The notes beneath the pieces are model-generated. The model saw nothing but the letters and a program-made list of their open reading frames with translations. It was not told the origin of the DNA and searched no databases. The position numbers and the translations under genes were made by a program. Below are positions 11,700-21,034 of a DNA stretch of 64,000 nt, in pieces; positions within the stretch are counted from its first letter, which is position 1; each line of letters starts with the position of its first letter. Source of the stretch: Roseovarius sp. M141 (lineage in GTDB: Bacteria > Pseudomonadota > Alphaproteobacteria > Rhodobacterales > Rhodobacteraceae). Where the stretch lies: NCBI RefSeq assembly GCF_024355225.1, contig NZ_VCNH01000008.1, positions 1,364,001 through 1,428,000 of the forward strand, written 5' to 3'.

Positions 11700-12251
11700 A
11701 TGCTGAATGTGCTGCGCAGACTGATCGTGATCCTGAGCGCCCTGCTGATGCCAATGGCAGTGGCGGGACAGGAGGATGAAGCCACGCCGATGGGCGGTGT
11801 CCAGAGCGCCTTTGAGCAGGGTGCGGAAAGTCAGACCACGAACGTCGCCAGCGCAGCGCAGGGTGCGGGCAATGAAACGTTTTTCCCGCAGCTGCCCGAC
11901 AATTTTGAACCGGACGCGCAAACGCTTGAGGCGATCCAGCAGGCGGTGCGCCAGTATTACCAGTACCGCGTGACGGCCTTTGGTCACCGCAACCGGCTGT
12001 TTGACTGGCAGCACACGTCGTCGATGATCATTTTCGGCGTGGTGATCGGTATCGTCTTGCTGGGGCTGTATTTTTCCTGGGTGCAGTTTCACAAGGACGA
12101 AAAGATATCGGACCATGTCACGACACTGGAGGCCACCAAGACCGGGATCAAGGTGTCCTCGCCCGTGCTGGGCGTGATCATCCTGATGATATCATTGCTG
12201 TTTTTCTATATGTACCTGATCTATGTCTACCCGGTTTTCGACACGTTCTAA
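11700..12251 (+). CDS. Unrecognised membrane protein with signal peptide and two membrane segments
   Basis: A 183-residue protein of no family I recognise. A signal peptide (about 1-24) precedes a polar, glutamine-rich stretch. Two hydrophobic segments follow, SSMIIFGVVIGIVLLGLYF and VLGVIILMISLLFFYMYLIY, separated by a charged loop of about 35 residues. The ATG at 11700 lies just after the previous stop; TTG at 11694 is also in frame. Its coupling to the LprI-like gene suggests a joint envelope role, which is inference. Confidence 0.6.
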   Translation: MLNVLRRLIVILSALLMPMAVAGQEDEATPMGGVQSAFEQGAESQTTNVASAAQGAGNETFFPQLPDNFEPDAQTLEAIQQAVRQYYQYRVTAFGHRNRLFDWQHTSSMIIFGVVIGIVLLGLYFSWVQFHKDEKISDHVTTLEATKTGIKVSSPVLGVIILMISLLFFYMYLIYVYPVFDTF

Positions 12252-12407
12252 GACGTGACGGGACCGGGGGTCAGATCGCGGACCCTTCCCGGAAAATCGA
12301 TTGTGCGACGCCATGAAATGAAGTGGTCCGGCCAATCCCGCCAGCGGTTGATGCAAATGATGGCCAATCGTGCGGGTCATCCCCGGCATCACAGGTTCGC
12401 GAGGTAC

Positions 12408-12434
12408 GTAACATTGTCACTCCTGAAGAGACCC
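12408..12434 (+). promoter_or_regulatory. Candidate ECF-type promoter element before bufA
   Basis: GTAACA at 12408-12413 is followed after 17 bases by ACCC (12431-12434). The same GTAACA-N17-(A/T)CCC arrangement occurs before the anti-sigma gene (15674-15700). Assignment to the local ECF sigma factor is inference. Confidence 0.45.
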
Positions 12435-12486
12435 TTTGACGTGGGTGAAAGAAATACCCTCGTTTAAACCGACATGGAGTGAGATT

Positions 12487-12792
12487 ATGACAGCTATGAA
12501 AACGACCCTCGGTCTTGGTGCTTCTCTGGCCTGCGCGCTGAGCGTGATGGCGGCTGCACCGGCACAAGCACAAGACATGGAAAAATGCTTTGGCGTCGCC
12601 CTTGCAGGCGAAAATGACTGTGCCGCAGGGCCCGGCACAACCTGCGCCGGTACGTCGAAAGTGGATTATCAAGGCAACGCCTGGAGCCTGGTTCCCGCTG
12701 GCACTTGCGCCGATATCGAGCTGCCCGCCATGGACGACGAAACCGCGCGCTCGGGCTCTCTCGAAGCGTTGGAGCGCGACGTCCCCGCATAG
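12487..12792 (+). CDS. bufA: Bufferin-type metallophore precursor, BufA1/DUF2282 family
   Basis: A 101-residue precursor. The first 28 residues form a Sec signal peptide (AAPAQA|Q). The mature part has four cysteines, C34 (EKCFG), C45 (ENDCAAG), C53 (TTCAG) and C74 (AGTCADIE), in the DUF2282/BufA1 pattern. In characterised bufferins an MNIO enzyme converts cysteines to thiooxazoles that bind copper and protect the cell; here the enzyme gene follows at once. The start at 12487 is chosen for the GGAGTGAG ribosome site and because it opens the signal peptide. Modification of C45 and C53 is predicted by analogy. Confidence 0.85.
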   Translation: MTAMKTTLGLGASLACALSVMAAAPAQAQDMEKCFGVALAGENDCAAGPGTTCAGTSKVDYQGNAWSLVPAGTCADIELPAMDDETARSGSLEALERDVPA

Positions 12793-12866
12793 GCCGGACC
12801 TCGCCGGACCGGACGGGGCAGCACAGTCCCGTCCGGGTTTGGAATTGACCCCACAGGGAGGAAACG

Positions 12867-13718
12867 ATGACGAACCTACCGAATACAGTTGGCGTCGGGT
12901 TCAAGCCGGAGCATTTTGACGAAATTCACGCGCGCGCGGATCCTGTCGGTTTTTTCGAGGTTCACGCCGAAAATTACATGGGCGCCGGTGGCCAGCCCCA
13001 TGCACATCTGACCGCTTTGCGAAATGACTTTGCGCTTTCCATCCACGGGGTCGGTTTGTCGATCGGCGGGTCCGGTCCGATTGACCGCGATCATCTTGGG
13101 CGGCTGCGCACGCTATGCGATCGCTACGAACCCGAAAGCTTTTCCGAACATCTGGCATGGTCGAGCCACGGGGTGGATTATCTCAACGATCTGTTGCCAT
13201 TGCCTTATACGCCCGAAACGCTCGCGCTGGTCTGCGATCATATCGACGAGGTGCAGGAGGCGCTGGGGCGTCCGATGCTGCTTGAAAATCCGTCGACCTA
13301 CATCCTGTTTGAGCAATCGAGCATCGAAGAAACCGAATTCCTGCGCGAAATCACGCGGCGCACGGGCTGCGGGCTGCTGCTGGATATCAATAATGTCTTT
13401 GTCACGGCGACCAATCACCGCAATGATCCGCGCGCTTATCTTGCCGGTTTTCCAATGGGGGCCGTGGGTGAAATTCATCTTGGCGGGCACGATACCGAAG
13501 ACCTGCCCTCTGGTCCGCTGCTGATTGACGCACACAGAACCGCCGTGGCCGATCCGGTCTGGTCGCTCTACGCCGAGGTGATCGCGGCCTACGGGCCGCG
13601 CCCGACGCTGGTCGAATGGGATAATGACGTGCCCGCATGGCCCGTGCTACAGGCCGAAGCCGTGCGCGCGCAGGCATTGCTGGCCGCGAAAGGGGTGGAA
13701 TATGGCCGCGCATCATGA
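12867..13718 (+). CDS. bufB: Multinuclear non-heme iron oxidative enzyme (MNIO), DUF692
   Basis: This 283-residue TIM-barrel enzyme carries the DUF692 hallmarks: GVGFKPEH near the start, [58 protein letters not shown] and VEWDNDVP, which supply His, Asp, Glu and Asn ligands for an iron cluster. In bufferin systems the enzyme oxidises cysteine side chains of BufA. Its length is usual for the family. A GGGAGGAAACG ribosome site precedes the ATG, and the 3' end overlaps bufC by 17 bases. Confidence 0.9.
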   Translation: MTNLPNTVGVGFKPEHFDEIHARADPVGFFEVHAENYMGAGGQPHAHLTALRNDFALSIHGVGLSIGGSGPIDRDHLGRLRTLCDRYEPESFSEHLAWSSHGVDYLNDLLPLPYTPETLALVCDHIDEVQEALGRPMLLENPSTYILFEQSSIEETEFLREITRRTGCGLLLDINNVFVTATNHRNDPRAYLAGFPMGAVGEIHLGGHDTEDLPSGPLLIDAHRTAVADPVWSLYAEVIAAYGPRPTLVEWDNDVPAWPVLQAEAVRAQALLAAKGVEYGRAS

Positions 13719-14457
13719 CCTCACGCGTCATTTTGACATGGGCCTGAAGACAGGCGCTGTCCCCGAAGGCGCCACCGCACGTGACCCAGCGGAAACAGCG
13801 CGGCGTTTCGCCGTTTATCAAAACAACGTTGCCCACAGCCTGACCGAGGCGCTCGGCGCGCGCTTTCCGGTCATCCGGCGGCTCGTGGGGGATGAGTTCT
13901 TTGGCGCGATGGCGCGCGTCTATGCGGAATCTAGCCGGCCGCGCACGCCCGTCCTTATTGACTGGGGCGATGATTTCGCCGCTTTTCTGGCCGCCTTCGA
14001 ACCGCTGGCAGGCTACCCTTATATGCGCGATGTCGCGCGGATCGAATGGGTGCGGGGGCGCGCCTATCACGCGGCTGATTCCGCGCCGCTTGATCCTGTG
14101 GCTTTTGCGCAAGCGAACCCGTCCGATCTGGTTTTGCGCTTTCACCCATCGGTTCAGGTTCTGCGGCTCAAGACGCCCGCCGTATCGATCTGGCTCGCGA
14201 ACCAGCCCGGCTCCGAATCCGGTCGCGCCCTGCCGCAGGGCGGGGAAATCGGGCTGGTCCTGCGCGATCAGAAATTCAGGGTTCCGGTCCTCGCGATCTG
14301 CGAGGGTGATGCGATCTTTGTGGAGCATCTATCAACCGGCGCCACTCTGCAAGTCGCTGCCGAGCTTGCGAACTGGGCAGATACCGATCATGACCCGCAG
14401 CCCATTCTCATCCGCTTGATGCAGGCGGGCGCATTCATAAAACGGGAAGGAACCTGA
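13702..14457 (+). CDS. bufC: MNIO partner protein, DUF2063 family
   Basis: A 251-residue protein with the N-terminal DUF2063 domain ([33 protein letters not shown], here quoted only by its first and last parts: RFAVYQNN and LVGDEFF). Family members are called putative DNA-binding but act as recognition partners for DUF692 enzymes. The gene overlaps bufB by 17 bases with an AGGGGTGGA ribosome site inside bufB, and precedes the next gene by three bases, so translation of BufB and BufC is probably coupled. Confidence 0.8.
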   Translation: MAAHHDLTRHFDMGLKTGAVPEGATARDPAETARRFAVYQNNVAHSLTEALGARFPVIRRLVGDEFFGAMARVYAESSRPRTPVLIDWGDDFAAFLAAFEPLAGYPYMRDVARIEWVRGRAYHAADSAPLDPVAFAQANPSDLVLRFHPSVQVLRLKTPAVSIWLANQPGSESGRALPQGGEIGLVLRDQKFRVPVLAICEGDAIFVEHLSTGATLQVAAELANWADTDHDPQPILIRLMQAGAFIKREGT

Positions 14458-14460
14458 TCC

Positions 14461-14940
14461 ATGAAAACGCTTATCCGACGTTTGAACGGCCTGCTCAGCC
14501 ACATTCCGGGCGATGTGGTCGCACTGGCCCTACGTGTCTTTCCGGCGATGGTCTTTTTCCAGTCCGGGCGCACCAAGGTCGACGGGCTGTTCTCGATCAA
14601 GGACTCGACCTATTTCCTGTTTCAGCATGAATATGCGTTGCCAGTTGTTCCGCATCAATTGGCCGCCGTGATGGGAACCGTGGCCGAGCATGCCCTGCCG
14701 GTGCTGCTGATCGTCGGCCTGTTGGCCCGTTTTTCGGCCCTTGGGCTGCTGGGCATGACATTGGTGATCCAGACATTCGTCTATCCCGGTGCGTGGATCA
14801 CCCACGGGCTCTGGGCGGCGGCGCTGTTGCCCACGGTGGCCTATGGTCCGGGGCGGCTGTCGCTGGATCATCTTTTGGGGCTCGATCCGCAATCCAGGCC
14901 CCGCGGCAGCCGGAGGAAAAGCCAGGCTGTCGCAAGGTAG
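14461..14940 (+). CDS. bufD: DoxX-family membrane protein
   Basis: The 159-residue product has four hydrophobic segments typical of DoxX proteins ([18 protein letters not shown] near the start, then [19 protein letters not shown] and [15 protein letters not shown], and a last helix near 115-130). The GRTK segment after helix 1 is a family feature. DoxX genes close many bufferin operons. Its role there is unclear; redox or membrane maturation has been suggested. It starts three bases after bufC. Confidence 0.8.
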   Translation: MKTLIRRLNGLLSHIPGDVVALALRVFPAMVFFQSGRTKVDGLFSIKDSTYFLFQHEYALPVVPHQLAAVMGTVAEHALPVLLIVGLLARFSALGLLGMTLVIQTFVYPGAWITHGLWAAALLPTVAYGPGRLSLDHLLGLDPQSRPRGSRRKSQAVAR

Positions 14941-15023
14941 GCTATACGCTGGAAACCAAATATTCCGGTGATCTGCGCGCTTTCAACTGGACACATGGAA
15001 TGTTTGTTCTGTTTACTTCGGCG

Positions 15024-15635
15024 ATGAGTGTGACGCGAGACATTGATCAGGAAACGCAGATTGTTGCGCTGTTGGCCACGGCTGATCCCGACGCCTTTGA
15101 GACAGTCTATCGAAGGTACAACGGATCAATGCTGCGTCTGTGTGGCAGCATCGTGAAAAACCACGCAACCGCCGAAGAGATCGCGCAAGATACCTGGGTT
15201 GCGGTACTGACGAACATTTCGAAATTCGAGGGCCGCTCGTCGCTGGCGGGCTGGATATATTCCATATTGGTAAACAAATCGCGGACACGGCTCAAACGCG
15301 ATGGCCGTAGCATTTCCTTTGACGAACACGGCGACGATGGCGGGCTACAGGCCGCGTTTGACGGGAAAGGGCGTTGGAAAAACCTGCCCGAGCTATGGGA
15401 CGAACTGACACCAGAGCGCATTGTCGCGGGCAGGGCCGTTGTGGCCCATATCGCAGACGCGATTGAAACACTGCCGACGGCGCAGCGCGCCGTGCTGATC
15501 CTGCGCAGCCAGAAAGATCTGGACCCGATCGAGGTATGCGAGATTCTGGATATCACCGAAGGGAACATGCGCGTCCTGCTGCATCGCGCGCGCCTTGCCA
15601 TGCGAAAGACACTAGATGATCTGCAAAGACCATAG
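15024..15635 (+). CDS. ECF-type RNA polymerase sigma factor
   Basis: A 203-residue group IV sigma factor. Region 2 is clear (AFETVYRRYNGSMLRLC, then AEEIAQDTWVAVLTNISKF and SLAGWIYSILVNKSR), and region 4 follows (IETLPTAQRAVLILR, EVCEILDITEGNMRVLLHRARLAMR). It is downstream of the bufferin genes on the same strand, so it likely controls them. No good ribosome site marks the start; ATG at 15000 would add eight residues. The linker between regions 2 and 4 is long (about 60 residues), with an unusual acidic stretch. Confidence 0.85.
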   Translation: MSVTRDIDQETQIVALLATADPDAFETVYRRYNGSMLRLCGSIVKNHATAEEIAQDTWVAVLTNISKFEGRSSLAGWIYSILVNKSRTRLKRDGRSISFDEHGDDGGLQAAFDGKGRWKNLPELWDELTPERIVAGRAVVAHIADAIETLPTAQRAVLILRSQKDLDPIEVCEILDITEGNMRVLLHRARLAMRKTLDDLQRP

Positions 15636-15673
15636 GAATTTCAGGAGTGCTGACGAGGTTTTGAATTTTACCT

Positions 15674-15700
15674 GTAACACTTTTCTGAATCGGCGGTCCC
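15674..15700 (+). promoter_or_regulatory. Candidate ECF-type promoter element before the anti-sigma gene
   Basis: GTAACA at 15674-15679 and TCCC at 15697-15700 are separated by 17 bases, matching the element before bufA. It lies 34 bases before the anti-sigma ATG and would give that gene its own sigma-dependent promoter. Confidence 0.4.
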
Positions 15701-15733
15701 ACTAATACGAGGGCCGAAACAAGGGTGACCCGG

Positions 15734-15985
15734 ATGCTAAGCTGTAAGGAAGTTGTGGAACGTGCAAGCGCGCTGATCGACGACGATCTGTCGATATGGG
15801 CAGCCCTTCAGATGCGATTTCATTTGGCGATGTGCAAAGGCTGCGGCGCGTTTATCGCGCAGATGCGCGCGACCGCACGCATCACAGAGGCTGCGGCCAA
15901 CACATTGCCTGACGAGTCAGCGGATGATGAGCGTATGCTGGACATCCTGTCCCGCGTTCACAAAAAAATGCACTCAGGCAGCTGA
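15734..15985 (+). CDS. Small zinc-finger anti-sigma factor
   Basis: Only 83 residues, with a zf-HC2 type anti-sigma signature: SCKEVVERASALIDDDLS, then H, C and C in FHLAMCKGCGAF. The four ligands (Cys, His, Cys, Cys) form the zinc site seen in RsrA/ChrR-type soluble anti-sigmas. No membrane segment is present, so it should act in the cytoplasm on the ECF factor encoded just upstream. The ATG at 15734 is preferred over GTG at 15725 because AGGG precedes it by about eight bases. Confidence 0.8.
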   Translation: MLSCKEVVERASALIDDDLSIWAALQMRFHLAMCKGCGAFIAQMRATARITEAAANTLPDESADDERMLDILSRVHKKMHSGS

Positions 15986-16071
15986 CGCCGGTCCTCCCGT
16001 TGTGAAACCTGGCCCCGTCGCGCAGTTTTCAGGTCTCTCCCTCGCGCAATATGACCCCTCGCCTCTGGGTA

Positions 16072-17100
16072 TCAGCGCGCGCCCCAGGTGTCCGGCAGAC
16101 GGTAGCCTTCGGGCCAGGGGTCGCCCGGGTCCAGCATGTGCTGGTGAATGCCGGTGATCCAGCCGCGCCCCGATAGTTCGGGGTGAATGGCGGGGCGCTC
16201 GCCCACTGTCGTCTCGCCCAGAATACGCCCGGTAAACTCGGACCCGATGATGGAAACGGTGGTCAGGCGGTCGTCCATCCCCATTTGTCCACGCGCATGC
16301 AGCACCGCCATCCGCGCGCACAGCGCCGTGCCGGTGGGCGAACGGTCGACCTTGCCCGGCTGGACCGCGACGGCAGCGCCCGCGCGCAGATCGCTTCCGT
16401 CGCGCGTTACCGGCCCGGCGAAAAGACAGAACGAGAAGTGAGTCCAATCCGGGTTTTCCGGGTGGCGGAATGTCAGCGCCTTGTTCGCGGCATTGGTGAT
16501 GCGCACGCCCATCCGTGCGATCTCATGCGCTTCGGATGTGTCCAGTTTCAGCCCCATCGCCGTGGCGTCGACGATCACGAAACTATCGCCGCCATAGGCG
16601 GTATCGACGGTCAGCGTGCCCAGCCCGTCGACCTCCAGCGGCACATCCAGATCGGCGGCAAAGCTGGGCAGGTTCTGCACGAAAATGCGCTGCGCCTTGC
16701 CGTCCTTGCACTCGGCCCGGACAGCGACCAGCCCACCGGGCGCCTCGAGCGTCAGGTGGGTTTCAGGCTCGGTCATGGGCAGGATGCCACCGTCCAGTAG
16801 AACGGTCGCCACGCAGATGGAATTGGACCCGCTCATGGGTGGGGTATCCTCCGGCTCCATGATGATGAAGGCGGCGTCGGCATCGGGGTTCTTGGGCGGG
16901 ACCAGCAGGTTGACGTGGCGGAAAACGCCGCCGCGCGGTTCGTTCAGGACGAAGTTGCGCAAGGTGTTATCGCGCGCGATCCAGCGGCTCTGCTCCCAGA
17001 TCGTGTCGCCGGGCGGAGGCGCAACGCCGCCAACGATGACATCGCCCACCTCGCCCTCGGCATGGGCCGAGATGACATGGATGGTTTTGCTGCTACGCAT
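16072..17100 (-). CDS. Proline racemase-family protein, probable trans-3-hydroxy-L-proline dehydratase
   Basis: A 342-residue proline racemase-fold protein. The two catalytic positions that are Cys in racemases and epimerases are S90 ([10 protein letters not shown]) and T256 (DRSPTGTAL). Without the Cys pair, two-base racemisation is unlikely; Ser/Thr forms are linked to dehydration of trans-3-hydroxyproline to pyrroline-2-carboxylate. The call is strengthened by an aconitase X gene 13 bases upstream and a pyrroline-2-carboxylate reductase gene at 28912. The ATG at 17100 starts [16 protein letters not shown], the usual family start. It is the last gene of the minus-strand operon. Confidence 0.7.
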   Translation of the reverse strand: MRSSKTIHVISAHAEGEVGDVIVGGVAPPPGDTIWEQSRWIARDNTLRNFVLNEPRGGVFRHVNLLVPPKNPDADAAFIIMEPEDTPPMSGSNSICVATVLLDGGILPMTEPETHLTLEAPGGLVAVRAECKDGKAQRIFVQNLPSFAADLDVPLEVDGLGTLTVDTAYGGDSFVIVDATAMGLKLDTSEAHEIARMGVRITNAANKALTFRHPENPDWTHFSFCLFAGPVTRDGSDLRAGAAVAVQPGKVDRSPTGTALCARMAVLHARGQMGMDDRLTTVSIIGSEFTGRILGETTVGERPAIHPELSGRGWITGIHQHMLDPGDPWPEGYRLPDTWGAR

Positions 17101-17113
17101 GTGTTTATTCCTT

Positions 17114-18790
17114 TTAGACAAGCCAGATGGGTAAATTGGTGGGTGCTTTCCCTATAACAGCAGCTTCTGTGCAATCCTGCAGGCTGCCGAAACGGACCTT
17201 GCGGCCCGACAGGCCCGGCCCGTAATGGGCGTATTTGCCGGAATTGGTAAGAACGGTGCGCGCCTTGGGCGGAAAGACCGGCTCGGAAATCGAACACCAG
17301 CAGATGTCGGGAACGACCTGCACGCCAGAGGTTTCAAGCGCCGTTAATGTGCCATCCGCGCGGATCGCGTCCAGCACGTTCTGGCCCACGGTGACGATGA
17401 CGTGGGTGCCGTCGTGGCGGCGGCGTCCGTCTAGCGCGGCAGCCAGAGCGCGGCATTCAGTATGCGAGAAATGCGGACTGCCAAAGGCGATCAGATCGAC
17501 CTTGGCACTGCCTGCGTTGAAGCCCTGCCAGACCTCGGCCAGATCGGCGCGGCCTGCGCGGAATATGTCCGCGCCGGGCGCCAGCGCCCCGTCGGCCTCG
17601 GGCGTAATGCCCGCGACGTGCAGCATCGGCGCCGCAGAGGTGGTGCCGAACGCGGCGCAAAGCGCCTTGAGATCGTCCTCGGAAGGGGTGGTTCCTTCAA
17701 GCCCCCGCAACAGCGGGATGCGGTCGGGCGACAGGCGCCCGGCCAACCAGCCCAGCATGGGCCAGAGGGCATCGTCATGGGCGTCCGGCAGATCAATCTC
17801 GATCACCCGGCGCGCGGCGCGGGGGGCGTCGAGGTAGACACCGGACAGGGGCGCGCGGCCGGTCAAGGCGATGCACAGGTCCAGAAAATCCGGATGCTTG
17901 ACCGTGCGCGCGCCCAGCACGGTGTTGGCATAGACGACGGCGTTGGATTCGGCCCATGCAATTGCCTCGCCCTTCTTTGGCGGGTCCATCAACAGGTACG
18001 GCGCGCAGGTGAAGCTGGGGCGCGCGCCCATCTGGACATAGGCATCGGCCAGTTGCTGCGCCGGGTTGCCGAAGATTGGCGGCACGCCTTGACTGCGCCA
18101 GTTGACGTGATCGACGGAAATGGCGTTCATCGTGGTCGGAATGCGCACCTGCGCGCCCATATCGGCCATCTTTTGGGCGAAGCGCAGGTTGGCGGGGCTG
18201 GCATAGATGCAGCCGTCGATATGCGCGCGGGTGACGTCTATCAGGCTCGTGGCGCCTTGCGACGTGCCCATGGTGCAGATCGTCTGCATGGCCAGTTGCG
18301 CCACATCGCCCTCGCGCCCATCCAGCATGGCGCGGTCGGCCTCGCTCAGGTCCAACTGATCGGCGCTGAGCGGCTCCAGCGTCAGTGACAGGCCATCGGC
18401 CTCCAGGTGGGTGGCCGTGATACGCGCGTCGGGGAGGGCGGCCAGCACCTCATAGTCATCCGGCTCCAGTCGCAGCACGGCCAAGGGCCGGTCGAACATC
18501 CGCCCGGCCAGCAGCGCGCCAAGCGTCAGGATGTCCTCGGCCTCGCGGAATATCAGCGCGGCGGGTGCGTGGCCGTTCAGGGCCAACTCCAGCAGCACAC
18601 CGGACCCGGTGCAGGAGCCCCGGCTGGTCGGCATCATCACCAGTTTGCCGGCAAGGGACTGACCGCAGGCCGGGTGGTGTGCGTCGATCACCGTGCCGGT
18701 GGCCGGGTCGATCCCGCCCCAGAAGCTGAGGCCCTCGGGCAGGGCCAGAACCGGGCCCGCAGCCTCGGCGGGAACGATGAGATGCGCCAT
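17114..18790 (-). CDS. acnX: Aconitase X, probable cis-3-hydroxy-L-proline dehydratase
   Basis: A 558-residue single-chain (type I) aconitase X. The small swivel domain comes first ([20 protein letters not shown] near residues 45-65), then the large domain ([56 protein letters not shown]), with CWCSISEP near the C-terminus. Fused AcnX proteins have been shown to dehydrate cis-3-hydroxy-L-proline, whereas split ones act on mevalonate phosphate. Its place between hydroxyproline enzymes supports the first role. The ATG at 18790 follows the epimerase stop by 10 bases. Confidence 0.8.
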   Translation of the reverse strand: MAHLIVPAEAAGPVLALPEGLSFWGGIDPATGTVIDAHHPACGQSLAGKLVMMPTSRGSCTGSGVLLELALNGHAPAALIFREAEDILTLGALLAGRMFDRPLAVLRLEPDDYEVLAALPDARITATHLEADGLSLTLEPLSADQLDLSEADRAMLDGREGDVAQLAMQTICTMGTSQGATSLIDVTRAHIDGCIYASPANLRFAQKMADMGAQVRIPTTMNAISVDHVNWRSQGVPPIFGNPAQQLADAYVQMGARPSFTCAPYLLMDPPKKGEAIAWAESNAVVYANTVLGARTVKHPDFLDLCIALTGRAPLSGVYLDAPRAARRVIEIDLPDAHDDALWPMLGWLAGRLSPDRIPLLRGLEGTTPSEDDLKALCAAFGTTSAAPMLHVAGITPEADGALAPGADIFRAGRADLAEVWQGFNAGSAKVDLIAFGSPHFSHTECRALAAALDGRRRHDGTHVIVTVGQNVLDAIRADGTLTALETSGVQVVPDICWCSISEPVFPPKARTVLTNSGKYAHYGPGLSGRKVRFGSLQDCTEAAVIGKAPTNLPIWLV

Positions 18791-18800
18791 GTTGGCCCTT

Positions 18801-19802
18801 TCAGGTGACGACGAAACCGTGCGCCAATGGATCACGGTCGTCGATGAAGATGGTGTTGATCCCCGTCACCCGCGCCCAGCCGGCGATGGAGGGGATGATG
18901 GCGGCCTTGCCGCCCACCTCTGCCGCAGCTTCGACGCGGCCTTTGAAAAGCGTGCCGATGATGGATTCATGGATGAACTCGTCGCCCGGCGCCAGCCGTC
19001 CCTTGGCTGCCAGTTGCGCCATGCGCGCCGAAGTGCCGGTGCCGCAGGGCGAACGGTCGATCGCCTTGTCGCCATAGAACACCGCGTTGCGTGCATGGGC
19101 GGCCGGATTGCGCGGCGCGCCGGTCCACAGGATGTGGCTAAGGCCGTTGATAGCGGGAAATTCGGGGTGGATGAACTCGTACTTTGCATTGAGCGCCGCG
19201 CGCAGCTTCGGGCTGAGGTCCACCAGCCGCGCCGCGCTGAAATCCGCCATATCGCCGAAATTCGCCTGCGGCTCGACGATGGCATAGAAATTGCCGCCAT
19301 AGGCGACGTCGACGCTGATCTCGCCGATGCCCTCCAGATGCGCCGTCAACCCCTCGGAATGCAGGAACCCCGGCACGTTGGTCAGGCGGACCTCTTCGAC
19401 AAAGCGACCCTCCTGCACATAGGTCACATCGACCCGGCCGGCGGGCGTTTCCAGCCGCAACTGGCCGGGGGTTTCGGGCCGGATCAGGCCGTTTTCCAGC
19501 GCTATGGTGACGGTGCCGATGGTGCCATGCCCGCACATTGGCAGGCAGCCGGACGTTTCGATAAAGAGGACGGCAATGTCACAATCGTCGCGCGTCGGCG
19601 GATAGAGGATCGCGCCCGACATCTGGTCGTGGCCGCGCGGCTCGAACATCAGGCCGGTGCGGATCCAATCGTATTCGGACAGGAAATGCGCGCGCTTTTC
19701 CAGCATGTTCGCGCCCTTGAGCAGGGGCGCGCCCCCGGTGACGAGACGGACGGGATTGCCGCAGGTGTGACCGTCGATGCAGGGGAAGGTGTATTGGGTC
19801 AT
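18801..19802 (-). CDS. 4-hydroxyproline 2-epimerase
   Basis: A 333-residue proline racemase-family enzyme with both catalytic cysteines, C90 ([10 protein letters not shown]) and C253 ([13 protein letters not shown]), so it should be a true epimerase. It would interconvert trans-4-hydroxy-L-proline and cis-4-hydroxy-D-proline, the entry step of the LhpA route. The start ([19 protein letters not shown]) is the family N-terminus and overlaps the upstream oxidase stop by four bases. The contrast with the Ser/Thr paralogue two genes downstream helps assign both. Confidence 0.88.
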   Translation of the reverse strand: MTQYTFPCIDGHTCGNPVRLVTGGAPLLKGANMLEKRAHFLSEYDWIRTGLMFEPRGHDQMSGAILYPPTRDDCDIAVLFIETSGCLPMCGHGTIGTVTIALENGLIRPETPGQLRLETPAGRVDVTYVQEGRFVEEVRLTNVPGFLHSEGLTAHLEGIGEISVDVAYGGNFYAIVEPQANFGDMADFSAARLVDLSPKLRAALNAKYEFIHPEFPAINGLSHILWTGAPRNPAAHARNAVFYGDKAIDRSPCGTGTSARMAQLAAKGRLAPGDEFIHESIIGTLFKGRVEAAAEVGGKAAIIPSIAGWARVTGINTIFIDDRDPLAHGFVVT

Positions 19803-21034
19803 GTCGCTCTCGTGAAACGCGCCGGGGAAAACGGCGCAAGGTTGATCTGTGGCGTCTGCCCGGTCAGAAGGTCGGCGACGATCCGCGCGGTGCCGGTTGA
19901 TTGCGTCAGGCCCAGATGGCCATGACCAAAGGCGCAGATCGCGCCTGTATCGCCGGGCAGGGGCCCGATGGCAGGCAGGCTGTCGGGCAGGGAGGGGCGC
20001 AGCCCCATCCATTGCACGCCGCCTGTGGTTTTCAGCCCCGGAAGGAAATCGGCGGCCTTTTTCAGCATCGCGTCGGCGCGGGCGTAGTTCGGCGGCAGAT
20101 CCAGTCCGCCCAGTTCGACAGCGCCGCCAACGCGCAGGCCCGAACCAAGGCTGACCACGACAAAGCCGTGCCCGCCGAACGTCACCTGACAGCGCAGATC
20201 GAACGCGCCGGGGGGCAGGGTGGTGTTATAGCCGCGCTCGGCCTCCAGCGGGATGCGCACGTTTGCGGTGCGCGCCAGATGGTGCGAATGGGCACCGGCA
20301 GCCAGTACGACGCGGCCCTGCATCGGGCCTATGCTGGTCTGAACGCCGCCTTGGGTCAGCGCGGTCGCCTCGGCGATGACGATCTCGCCGCCATTTTCCC
20401 GCACGCGGTCTGCCAGCGCCAGCGTATAATCCTTGGGATCGTTGATCGTGAACCAGCCGGGGGTAAAGGTCGCGTGGGTAAAGCGCGGCGCGAGGCCGGG
20501 CTGATAGGCGGCGATCCCGTCGCCTTTGAGGTGGGTGAATTCGATGCCCGCAGCCGCGCGCGTCTCCCATCCCGGCAGCGATGCGTTGAATTCGCGCACG
20601 CCCTCGTAGACCTGCAAATTCCCTTCACGCCGCAGCATGTGGGCCAGTCCGGCGCGCTCCAGAAACGGATCGAGCGTCGCCTTGGAGAGATTCATCATCG
20701 CCGTCTGCGCAAGGGTCGATGCACGAACCTGCGCAGGCCAACTGGCGCGCCAGAAGCGCAGCATCCATGGTGCGATCTTCAGCGCATAGGCAGGCGGCAC
20801 GCTGAGCGGGCCGAGCGGGTCCAGCAGCCATCTGGGCGCCTGCCGGATGATCCGGGGCGACGCCAGCGGCAGGATATCGGTGAAGGCGAACGCGCCCGCG
20901 TTGCCCGCCGACGCACCCGCCACCGGACCGACCCTGTCGATCACGCGCACCCTCAGCCCTTGCGCCTGCGCCTCCAGCGCGGCGGACAGGCCGACGACAC
21001 CGGCCCCCACGATGATCACATCGGGGGCGTCCAT
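19799..21034 (-). CDS. FAD-dependent D-amino acid (cis-4-hydroxy-D-proline) oxidase/dehydrogenase
   Basis: A 411-residue DadA-like flavoprotein with an N-terminal dinucleotide fold (IIVGAGVVGLSAALEAQ) and the DAO-family C-terminal half (GVQWMGLRPSLPDSLPAIGP, FGHGHLGLTQSTGTARIVADLL). It should oxidise cis-4-hydroxy-D-proline to 1-pyrroline-4-hydroxy-2-carboxylate. It lies between the epimerase (4-bp overlap) and the ABC ATPase (1-base overlap), so oxidation and uptake genes form one transcript. Specificity is inferred from context. Confidence 0.8.
   Translation of the reverse strand: MDAPDVIIVGAGVVGLSAALEAQAQGLRVRVIDRVGPVAGASAGNAGAFAFTDILPLASPRIIRQAPRWLLDPLGPLSVPPAYALKIAPWMLRFWRASWPAQVRASTLAQTAMMNLSKATLDPFLERAGLAHMLRREGNLQVYEGVREFNASLPGWETRAAAGIEFTHLKGDGIAAYQPGLAPRFTHATFTPGWFTINDPKDYTLALADRVRENGGEIVIAEATALTQGGVQTSIGPMQGRVVLAAGAHSHHLARTANVRIPLEAERGYNTTLPPGAFDLRCQVTFGGHGFVVVSLGSGLRVGGAVELGGLDLPPNYARADAMLKKAADFLPGLKTTGGVQWMGLRPSLPDSLPAIGPLPGDTGAICAFGHGHLGLTQSTGTARIVADLLTGQTPQINLAPFSPARFTRAT

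Noticed and set aside
18693-19925. 410-codon plus-strand frame opposite the epimerase
   Set aside because: Shadow frame; the minus strand encodes both catalytic cysteine motifs of the epimerase in order.
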